A stretch of DNA of 64,000 bases from assembly GCA_013398615.1 (NCBI GenBank), contig VZSR01001854.1, positions 14,083,198 through 14,147,197 of the forward strand, given 5' to 3'. The position numbers were made by a program, and so were the translations under genes. Shown here one piece after another: positions 28,501-40,500 of this stretch. The stretch's first letter is position 1. Each line of letters begins with the position of its first letter. This stretch comes from Brachypodius melanocephalos (Eukaryota > Chordata > Aves > Passeriformes > Pycnonotidae). The notes under the pieces were generated by a model that did no database searches, was not told the DNA's origin, and saw only the letters and a list, made by a program, of their open reading frames with translations.

Positions 28501-31500
28501 CTGCCTGGCTGCTCTCAATCCACTGATCACACAGCCTATGTGATGGCAATTGTCACAACCTAGGCGCAGGACTTTGCACTTGGTCATGCTGCCTTCACAA
28601 TGTTCACACGTCTCCCCTCTCCAGCCTGTCAAGCCTGCCAATCAACCTCAACTCAGTCCTTCTGCTCACTCAGGCAGGAAGTGCCAAATTATTTGGCAAA
28701 GCTGATTTTTCTTTAAGAGACTTGGAGCATGTCAGACAGATTTTCATAACCTCCTCACATACATTCCTGCAGCATGTTATGTTGAGGAAACTCAAGTTCA
28801 GCAGCTGTGTTTATTGTATGCCAGATAATGAAAAACACAACTATGCAGGACTTGCATTTAAAACCCAAAACTCCACAACTAATTAATGAACTCCAATAAG
28901 AACCAGAAGATATCTCACCAGAGCAGTGGCATAGATGCAGAAGATTACTTCATAAATATTTTAAGGAACTGTGCACTGGATACTGCTTCTCAGTGGGCCC
29001 TGACAGAGCACACAGCACCACCTGCACTAGGGGTCAAAGATCCTATGTTTAAAGGCAGGTAAAAAAAAGAAGAAAGTTTTTAAAAGCTGGTGCCTCCACA
29101 CCTCTGCTTACCCTAGTAGTGTAAGAGCAACCTGACTACCTTGCAGGGCTCCTCAATAATACCTTGTTTCATTTCATCTGGTCTGAGTATAACTCAGCTT
29201 GCAGTCTTTAAAATGTGCCTTAGTCCCTGAAGAATTTTTCCATATATTACCCAGAGCAGGAAACAGATACCCACAGATAACAGCTCAAGTGGCCTCTAGG
29301 GCAAATACCCAATTGTCTGCAATTTCTCTCGGATGATCACGGACAGGTGGAGTCACAATCCAACAGTTTTCATAACCAAACTTTTTTTTTTTCTGCAGAG
29401 ATTGCTTACAGAAATGAACACTTACACTACTTCATTTTTACTATGACAAGATCATAAATTTAGAGTTTGTAGTTTCTAATTCACAATTTGGCTCATATAA
29501 TGCAAATCATTCAGCTCTACAGAAACATAAAAGAAGAAATAGCTTTGTCACCTCACATGTTTCTTTTCTCCTCAAGAAGGTATTTCAAATTGGAGTTAGA
29601 GGGTTAGCAGTATAGTCTGCAAACTCAAAACCAGTACAAGCTTGTTCCCAGCTAAGCTGAAAAGTAAGCACAGAGCTCAAATGCTCTGTAGATAACCTCA
29701 GGCAACATATTATTCCTCCTAGCTGGTGGAAATAGGGGAAGTAGGTTATTTCTCACTCTGGCTGGAGCCTGGACTTCAGTCATTTCATCTGTTAACCAGC
29801 ACAGAACTGTTAGCCTGTGGCCAGGCCTTGCAACAGCAGCAGAGCTCCCAGCACAGAGAAGATGTTTAACTGTTCTAGTGGCTGACCTCATTGACAGCAT
29901 GCTGTCCTCACCTCCACCCTTCTGCCTCTCCCAACCACTATGCCAGAGACAGGAATCTAGTCAAGATGCAAAGGTGCCACATGAATATTTCAGACAGTAA
30001 CAAGACTGCCAGCCGCCTGGAAGTGTTTCAATCTGCAAGGCAAAGCAGGGACGACAGTGCAATTGAAGGAATTTTCATCTGTTTCTCATATTGTTGTGGT
30101 ATTGGATCATAAAAACCCCTCCCTATTCTTAACTTCTGGATTAAGACTGGGGGAGATTAGCAAAACCACAATAATGCAGGTTTTTGCTTATTGTGAACCT
30201 CATAGGAAAGAGCTCCAAACCAGTGCGGTCCAAGGACAGAAGCGAACAGGAAGGACAGGTCCTTCTTGAGGTCAGACCAACCTTCCAGCTTCACGCTGGG
30301 TTTACACTGGGTGCCCGTGCTCTTGTTCCCAAAATGCAGTACCATCCACAGCCCAGACACCACACCAATGCCACTCACTAGCCTAGCTGACAGCCCCTTG
30401 GTTAAATGCCCTACCAGTGGTGAGGAATTCCAGAACAGCATCAAACTCTGCAAAAAGTTCTGGATCACAAAGGCCACTGAAAAATTAATAGAAAATGGTT
30501 TGTTGAGGGCTACTGTATGTAAGGATACCACAGGTTTCATGCTTTCAGAAGACTGCTCTTGCCTCAGGAAATGCTGCTGTTGCTCTAGTTTAAAGACTTC
30601 TGAACACTGCTAAAGAAGCGTCTCTGCCCTCAGCTACTGCGTGGGCACGTGACAGACGCCAGTTCTGATCATCTCCAATTTGCCTGTAATTACCAGTCAA
30701 TATTTAAGCTGCCAATACCACTCCCACCAAATGTGAACTCTTCCAGGACATTGTATCTAAAAGAACATCTCCTGCAAATGAAATATTTCATGATGCCTAG
30801 CAGCAGATGGACCACAGACTTGCATCCTAAATGAAAAGTATCACACCAGGGCTGCAGGGGCAGGTGGGTGAAGAGAAGTTCATTACTGAAAATGAAGAGT
30901 CATGAACACCAAGTACTACACACTGAATTAAAGCCACTCCACTCTGCATAAAGATTTTCCAGGCTTCTTTCCATAAAGCAATACTTCATATCTTCCAATG
31001 GTTTACTTTAGAGAAGTGAAAGTAAGAGATGTATTCACAGAATCAAATTAAACTTTTATATCAAAACCATCTACATCTTGATATTCATCCAAAGATAACT
31101 GATCTAACCAGAATTTATTTGCAGAGACTGTGCTAGTTAGATTAACATGCGGTACTTAAATTTTTCATCTATATTTACCAGGTTGTTTTCTCAATTTTCA
31201 TCTGGAAAAACATAGACATTTCTCCACAAAAATCTCTGCCAAGTTTGTGGTAAAATTCATTTTTTCTGAGAACACTTACATTTCCTTCCTTTTCCATATT
31301 TCGAAAGCTGAAACATGACTTTGAGATGTTTTTTTTTTTCCCCCTCCTCTTTTAGTCAAGCTTATTTTGGCAGATCATGAATCACCAACTAACACTGCAA
31401 CTCTTACCTTCCTTCATCTTACGAAAGAAAAAAAATCAAACTGAAAAATTTATAAATTGAGGCTCTTCTCCTCTCTTTACTCTTCATTCTTTTCTTGTAT

Positions 31501-34500
31501 CTGCTAGAAAAGCTCAGTGCATATTTACATCCATGATTACAGTCTGAAGAAACCAGAGAAGAATTACTCATATTGAATTTATGCCACATATTAAAGATAA
31601 CGGATAGAAATCTAAGGAAAGCCTTGGAGAATCAAGGTGCTAATTCATACACTGTTATGCCAAAACTGAACTCCTGGAAGCACTTCTTGGCAAAGAAATC
31701 TAAAAAAACAAACCAAAACAAATATATGTATGCCTTGAATTCACCCTCCCCCAAACTAATTCTCAGAATCTACCCATGAAACGTTTCCTGAAGTACTGTA
31801 AACAGTATCAGTGTTATATCTGAGCAATTCCATTTACATTTTTTTCTAGCCCTTTTCACCTAGGGAATCTTGTGAGATTAAAAGTATTAATAATAATGTG
31901 TGCAGCAGTGGTAAATCCAGAGAGCAACACCCATTTTGAGTTGAATCCATGAATCTGCTAGAGAGCCCACAGACACAGTGCACACAACAGAGGATACAGA
32001 GACCCAATCCCCATGTAAAGGCTATGGAGGCAGGCCTGTCACTGCTTGAGACTCTAGCCTACTTATCCTACTTCCAGCAGGGCTAAGGAAAGCAGCAGGG
32101 CATTAGAATAATTTAGAATGAGTCTTAAAATGCCTTCCTAGAAGGTGCTGCCAATTTTTCAAGTCCCTAAAAATCCAGCGCAAACCTTTTACAGCCTAAT
32201 GCAGCAGCACTGGGTCCCTCTGTAATCAACTAATACCATCACAGCTACTGAAAAGAAATTCCCAAACACTGCTCTTACTCGGTTTCACTACATAAAGGTT
32301 TCACGAGATCACCATTTCTTCCCAACATGTGAGACATGAGTAACATAAATTCGGGTATAAAATATAAAGCTATATTCCCAATTCCAGATTTAAAACTCAG
32401 AAATTTCCAAAAAGGATTCCTCCTCCCTCTTCCCTTCCCGTAACTCAGGCTCTTTCGTATAACCTTATTTACAAAATAAAAGACAAAGCCGGGGTGGGGA
32501 TGAGTGACACCCATGTTGAAATCAGGGGATTCTAATTTGTAAAAGAAAGACTGTCCAGGGTGAAAATGGTTGCTGACTCCCGAGTGGAACGCCCCGGTGA
32601 TGGAAGGCCGATACCAATCAGGGAGATGACAACTACTTGATATCATCACCGAACCCGACATCTGGACACTCCACCCTAATCAAGAAGTCTATTCTGTCCC
32701 CGGAACCAAGCCCGGAGAATCATCAACCCTTTTCTGAGGACTGTCCATCACAAAGGAAGGAACATTTACACACACATCAGACTCTGGACTTGGCCCTCCG
32801 GGCACAAAACCCCTATAAAAACCCCGAGCTTTTTGGGCTAGCTCGTGGTGGATCTGGTGAGAGACAGGGTTGCTGTCGCTCTGTTCCCCACCCGCAGCCG
32901 GTTGCGTCACATCCCATATATATTGTGGCTTTTCTAAATTGTTTTTTTAATAAATTGTTTTTTTTTTATCAATTTGATTCATAATTCGTTTATAACACAA
33001 CACATCTCTCTATTGAAATAGCAACTGATTTTAACATTAACTCAGCCTAGAATCAGTGCACAGTATTGGACACATATTCCTCTCGCTGCCTGTCGGGGGG
33101 CAGCAGTGAACACTCAGGAGGAAGATGAAGATGGAGCATGCAGAAGTGTGCTCCTGAGAGCTCTCCCCAAAAATCTGCTGCTCAGGAACTTCCCAAGCCA
33201 GAGGCTGTGTCCTTGTATTGTCCTATTGTACCAACTACATTCCGTGAATTTTGTAATCCAAAACCTCTTTTTGCAGATTTTACTGATGTGCTTCTGGAGT
33301 TCCTCACCATCGATGTGGCATTTAACTCAGCAAAACAGCTATTTACCATCAGCAGACTTGAAGATTTCACTGTTTACTTCCAAGGTCACTGACAACAATC
33401 AACTCTTTTACTGTTCCATAAATCAAGTAACATGTCCACCATTCCCATAAACACAGCTTTTGTTTATCCATTCAAATCCTAACGCATGATTGTATGCCCA
33501 GAAGCTCGGCTCAGCACTGCCTTCTTTGCTGAAAGGTGAAACACACTATGGAATCTCATGGCTGTAAACACTCGCTGAAATTATGGCAACACCAAACATG
33601 AACTGCGAGGATTCAATAACTCCCGTGTCAGCAAACATCACTAAAAAGGCTGTGAAAACCCAAGGGGATGTCTGATGGAAATTTTGCTGCTAGGTTCTTT
33701 GCACAGACACTTTGTCCCATTTGATAACGTTTTTCACCACATTTTGCAGTAACATAATTAAGTTCAAATAAAAACAAATGAATGCCACTTATCTCACAGA
33801 AGCTATTTATCTGCCAAGGTTTCTCTCAAGTATGCACACAAAAACAGCTTAGAAAAGGAAATGCTAAAAGCAAAGCAAATAAAGATTTCATTTTTTCAGC
33901 AATATGAATAAAAATTTAGATTCAGAAGATTAATCTATTACTTAATTCCTTTGTTTGCATATTTATGCATGCTACCTAGAGAACGTAACACTATAAGGAA
34001 ACCTTAGCTGAGGATTTTCTAGAAAGAGAATGAGTGTTTTTTAAAGGTAAAGTTACCGTAAATTACCCCAAAATAGAGGTTACATTTGTTGGCTCAATAT
34101 TTAATATGACTGGTACGAAAATCTGAATGAATGATCAAGTGAAGGAAAAAACCTTCAGTCTGTTTGGTATGCACAGAATTCCAAAAAATGCAAACAAGGC
34201 TCCTCAGTAAATAAATTGAGTTGTCATGGGATATGGCAGAAGACACTCTCGAGAGTCACAAACTGAAAACAGAGCAGAGGAATAAATCAAATATCATAAT
34301 GATGGAGGTTAACAGCAGGATCCTGCAAGAAACTTGAAAAGAGGTCTAAATGGATGACAATATATGCTAATGCCAGTGAATTATTCAAGATAAAAAAGCC
34401 TGAAAGTAAACAGTTACAAGAGATCTCAGAGGACTGACAAAACAATAAAACATCATGATAAATGCAGATAGCACACACTGGGAAAGACAATCCTAACTGT

Positions 34501-37500
34501 ACCTACATGATGATAGATAGCCTCTACCATAGTTATTACACTCTATAACAAGTGTTGGAATCACTGCAAAAAATATTTTTGAAATCAGCAGCTTAATACT
34601 TAAAAGGCAGTTAAAAAGAGAACTGGAACAGAAGAAAAATTAAGAGAAGGAAAAGAAGCAGAAAAATAGAATTATGTCAGTGCATAAGTCTGGAGCAGGC
34701 TTTTACCCTCCACACTGCAATTCTAGTTATGCCTCCAAAAAACCAAACAAAAAGATAAAAGAGAAGTGAAAAAGAATACACAACAAAGAGGAGAATGTAA
34801 AACAAATACAGTTATTCACTATTTCTTAGTACATACAACTTGATGGACACAGGAAAAAGTTACCAGGCATGCAAAAAGAAAAACGTTCTGCAGCACACAC
34901 TACTCGGACTGTGATGCCACCTTTTCAGGAAGGTGATCATCAAGGTGAGAAATGTACATTGAAAGAGGGATAGAGAAATATGAACAGGTCAAATGGTAGT
35001 AATTTGATGAGCAAGTTTCTAAGCAGTAATTTTGATTGGTAGATGCTGGGGGAGTTCATTGGGCTCATTGTACAGAAATTCTTCTTGTACATAGCCCTGA
35101 AGGACCATCTGCTGGGTAGTGCTGCACAGGCAGAGTTTTGTGCTGGCCCTGCAGAGACATGCATACTCTTTAAAACAGAAGAGAAAGGAAGATTATAATA
35201 GGGTTATAACTCCCTCTTTCCTTCATTGTATTACTACTTATTTTATTTTTTAGAAGATGTGGGAACAGGCAGGGAGAAGTATTAAAAAGCCATTCTGTAA
35301 CAAACCTACAAAAATTTTTAAAAAGATGGAAAGGAAGACAAAATCTGGTGCATTAACTGTGAGCAGTTATCTTCCCTTTCCTCTCCTATGGCACAGGACA
35401 ACAATGTGCTTTAACTTGGCAATTTTCTCTTCCCAGTAAAAGGTATTAAAACCTGACAGAATTATCAAAGCAAAAAAACCAAAAAAAACAACAACAACAA
35501 AAAACCAAACAAAAAAACCCCAAAACAAAACAAAACAAAAACAAAACAAACCACCAAAAAACCAACACCCCCCCCCCAACAAACTCAAAAACTTCTCGTC
35601 TGTTTGGTATGCAGAGATTTCCAAAAATGCCTGTAAGACCTCTCATTAAACTGAGTTAGCATGGGATAAAGCAGAGAGAAACTGGAATAGTCAAATACAG
35701 AAATGACACATAAATGGCTTTAAAACATATGACTACTACCTATCTATTCCCGTTAGAACTACACAGCTCCTAAACAGCAGATTTATTTATTTCTCAGTCA
35801 GATACAGAAATTTTTTATAAAAGAGCCAAGTCCTGATCATCAGACCAGCTAATCTGTTAGCTCTGCATAGGAGAATGAGAAGTAGACATGTCTCTCAACA
35901 TTAAAACACTTCTCAGGATAGAAAGAGGGGAAAAAAAAAAGGGTGATTTTAGGAAAATACAACAGGATGAGAATAACTGGTGATCACTAATAGAGAAATA
36001 ATTTCAAGGGTAGGACACAACACAAAATAAGAACTTGAACTAGGAAATAAGGTGTCAAAAAGAGAGATCTTTCCAAGAACAGCAAAAGGAATAAATAATA
36101 CATTATCAGCAGGAATTCAAATTTTCTCTAATTGTGATTGTTTATAAGATATGAAGGAAAAACGTAATATTATACTTCAAAGCCATACAGAGGTAGTCCA
36201 AACCATCCCAATACAGGGAAGGAACCAAGCCAACCAGTGTTATCAGCCAGAAAGCCTATGCTTAGACAAAACAGCACAACACAAAGCTCCACTCCTCAGA
36301 AGCTGGGTTTTTTTTTGTTCTGGCCTTTTTTTTTTCCCTATTGTAAATTGGAACAAAAATAAAATCTTTCGAACACATGAGCAGAAACAGAATCATGTAA
36401 TCTCTGAAAACAGGAAATTAATTCTACAGCAGTTTTCAAAGCAATAAATAAGAATGCTAAATTTCATTTAGTCAAAAGCCTTCTAAATAGCCTTATGTGG
36501 AAGAATTTGTGGTAATGCTATTAGTGTCACAGTTGATATAAAACAGCACACACATGGCTAAATACACTTTTCCTCTAGAATCACTGGGTAGCATGACACC
36601 AGAAACAAACGAAGAATCACAGAAGTGAAAAATACTCAGCTCAATTTAGTAAGATTTCATTCCATCACCTCCCATACAAAAGCAACATTTTAACAAATAA
36701 GCCAAATGGGGTTTTCCATTAACTGGTTGATTAATTCCTTAGTGCTCCACGAAGTCAAAACATTAATACATTACATGCAAAAACAATTGCTTATTAGCAA
36801 CAAAAACATGTTGCACATGAGCACATATGTTAATAAGGTGCGTGGAAAAATAAAAGATTTCAACAAAAATAAAAATCTAGCAATAGCAGCTTTCATAAGG
36901 AGTGTAACACAAAGTACTCCTGATCATCCTAACAACCACTAAACAGTAAACACAGTTTACCATTGCATGTTCTAAACACTCATGTGAGGTTGCAGTCTCG
37001 GGAGAGTGACCATCAGCACTGGAATGCAGTCAAGCTTATTAGCAACACTCAAGGTGTACAAGAACGCACACAGTGAGTAATGAGATTTTGCTTACTGAAT
37101 TATTTTGCACTTTTTTGGTAGTTCCAAATGCTCTCAGAAGAGACATGTCAACTTAAACTGTTCTAGCAAAAAATCCAGCCTAGCTTGTCCACTGTAACAC
37201 CCAGAGCTCTGCATTGATCTATTTATTTAAAGTAAAAAAAGAAGGCTTTAGAATAGGGTCTGGAAGCAATGGGCAAACACTCAGCACTCAAAGTACCTGT
37301 ATCTCAAGGACTGTTTGATTCAGTGCCGCAGTGTGAGGTGCTAGATGAAGCCAGCCACAACTGAGAGCCAGCCTATTATTTAATTACAGCTCTAACAAGT
37401 CGGGAAAAAAAAAAAAAAAAAAAGAAGAAAAAAATTTCAAGATTATTGGGAAAAAGAATAAACCACTTTGGTTATACCCAGCAGCAACAAAGCCAGCTGC

Positions 37501-40500
37501 CCTCTGAACACAGTACCAGCCCCAGGCATTACACATATTCTAAGGAATGAGTCCCAGAGAAACTGAAATTCACCAGAACTAAGATTTGTGTGAATGTTGC
37601 TACAGTATTTTTTAATACTTTAGCAACATTTAATAACTAATTTAATAATTAATTGCCATCTATTTAAAATTACGTCTCTGACCAAGATGTGGCCATTAAA
37701 ATGTTACACTAGTATCAGAAGGCAGCAAGTCTACTGCAGTGAACACTCCCCCCACAAGCAATGTACTGCACTGAACAGGTCTATGAGCTGCCCCAGCAGA
37801 CTAAACAAAGCTCTAATGATGACAATGTAACAAATGCTTTCAGTGTTGTTCTCATCTATCTCCCATGTATCTCTTGCTTCTAGTACCAGTGTCCTGGGAG
37901 CAGCTGGGAGTGAAATAAATCATCTCCTGTTTGGCACAGTGACAGTTAAGAAATGATAATTCAAAGTTTATTTTAATATTAATCTACTTCAAAGTTTGGT
38001 GTCTGATACAGCTGAGGCAGAAAAAACTTAAAGGAGAGGAAGGTGCTACTGGAAAAAGATCCTCCTCCTTGGCACAGTGTCAATCGCATGCATCTCCTAC
38101 TCATTTTCAGCTCTTGGTGGCTTCACTTCAAACATAGGGGTTTGAAACTAAATAAATGAGGAGCATCTGGTCCTCTGCAAGCTTTTGCTAGGAGAAATTC
38201 ATACCGTTAGCTTTAGAAATACTCTCAGTGTTGTTGAACACTTAAATAATAGAGATTTGGGCTTAGTTAGCATAGTGAAATGGATTTGACTGCACTTCTG
38301 GGTTTGAAAATTTTTATGTTTTATAATGGCTGTGCCTTCAGACTAGCATAGTCACCATCATCCTATGCATTCCAATACTTCAGAAGGACATCAAGAGAAA
38401 AGAACTAGGAAAAATACCACACAAGCCATTAGTTCAAGATCATTTACTTTTCTGTATTGACATGGAATGCTGTGCTAACTAAGCCATGCCACTGTAAAGA
38501 CACTACTTCCTATCCATTTTCTTCTCATGTATGACTAAGCTGTTCTCACCTTCCTCATCACACGGAATACAAATTAAAGACTTTCATTCCTTTAAAATCT
38601 TTTTTCTTACACCAGCTTGGCTGACAATTCAACTCAGCTTTCCAGCTAATTTCATAAGACAGCATATGTTTTTTCGGGACTGAACCTGGCTCTCGCTGAG
38701 CTGGATGGCGTTATCTTCTATTCACTTTGTGGGGGAGAAATATCAGATCTTTTTTAGCTCTTTCACACATGCACACAGTACTTCAGGAATATGAAAAGAG
38801 CTCTCCATATAATGTCATAACTGGCACTTACACTGATGGATTTATCAACTCACTGCTTCAATCATCAAGAAATACTGGAAGCATAAAGCAGTCTTTCGGA
38901 AGGCTCTCATCTTCCTGTATAAGAATGGTTCATTCATAATCTTGCCTAGCTTTTTCTCCATTCCCTACATTCACAGATATTTTCAGTTCTTAAATGAGAT
39001 ATTCACAGCCTATTTTCTTGCTTTACAGTAGCTCTGCATTTCAAAATCAGTATTACACATTCTATTCTCTGCACATATACTTAAGTGTGTTACTGCACAG
39101 GCGCTTAATAGAGTTCAACAGAGGTCACAGCAATTACTTTGCTACTTCTCAAAGTAACTGGTCATCTGCAGAAGGTATTGTCCTGAAAAATCACATGAAC
39201 ACAGCTAATATCGTTTTCAGGCTTTATAACTAATCAAATTATGTATGTATAAACTTTAGCAGTCTTGAGCATCTGCTAATCATAAAAACCCTAGGCAAAA
39301 GACTGAGACACAAAGATGAATAATAAAGTAGGAAAATGCATTGAAGGCAATGCCACTTATGTAAAGGAGAAGAGTGTAACACTATTAAGAAGTTATTCCC
39401 TTAGCTGTGAAGTAAATTTAAGTTGAAAATAATAAAGATAAGAAGGGGGAAGGGATAAAAAACCCCAAGCACTAAGCACAGAATCTTTTTTGGAAATAAA
39501 GATCTTTTGGAGAAGGTAGGAAGCTATTTCCCTAACTGCGCTATGTTCAGTATTATGTTTAATAATATTACAAAATTATGGTTGCAATTCTTTGACAGCC
39601 TTTTTCCAGCAGAACTTTCTTTTAACCTTTGGAATATTTAGCCAAGTAAAGAAAAAGTTAGTCACACAAAACTCTACTATGACCATGGGGAAACACCCAA
39701 TGTTTGCTGCAACTTGCATCTTTCCCAGAAACCACAAACACAGTATTCACAACTAGGTTGCTTTTCCATTGAATTTCCCCATTTAATTTTTAAGGCCAGT
39801 TGCCTTCAAAGCTCCATATCTGAGTAACAAGAGTTCAAAGGCAAAAGACAGGAATAAAAACCTCTGTGCCATAGCCATTGTATCCATACATTTAATCAAA
39901 TTTCATTTCTTGTGTGGTCAAGTGTAAAACAACAATGAATATAACCTCCTCTTATATGTTATATTCATATATATATATCTGTATGAATATATGAAAATAT
40001 ATATGAATATAACATATCAGCTCACACAGGTAACAGAATCAGGCCACAAAAAGCAGGGAAAAAACCAGGTGTTTAGAAATATGGTGGAAGAAATTTGAAT
40101 TCCATCCAAGAAGAGGATCATAGATGCTTTTACAGAGCACCAGTTCACCAGTTCACTCTTTCAGGCCTGCCTCCACTGACACAACAGCCCAAGGGACCTT
40201 TGAAGCTGAACGGGACTCAGTCAGTCCTCTACCCGCCAAAGCTGCACATTTCCTCTCCAGAAACTTAAGCAGAAGGTGTAGCAGTCTATCTGTCCTGACC
40301 TGTCTTTCTCTTTTAACCTTAAATATTCATCACACGGAGTCAATGCCTGCTTACATTTCCAGTACTTTGGTTTCACAGATGCACGGATGTAGGTAACGAG
40401 GTCTTTTTCAGCTTTATGTTGGTGAACTACATGGGAGGAACACTAATGGGTTATTCACTCCGAGTGTCTATGGAAGTTCAGTGCTGTTCACATTTATATG

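Noticed and set aside
30266..30613. Relaxin or insulin B-chain identity for the GEE element
   Set aside because: The Gly, Glu, Ile, Cys and Trp spacing partly fits in copy B, but the first Cys is misplaced by three residues, copy A lacks the Trp spacing, and no A chain or signal peptide is seen.
35367..35646. Overlapping minus frames rich in Phe, Val, Cys and Gly
   Set aside because: Translation of the A/C low-complexity tract at 35468-35590, not membrane proteins.
37405..37434. Poly-A run as the tail of a processed pseudogene
   Set aside because: No gene-like or SINE-like body was found next to it, so it is listed only as a simple repeat.
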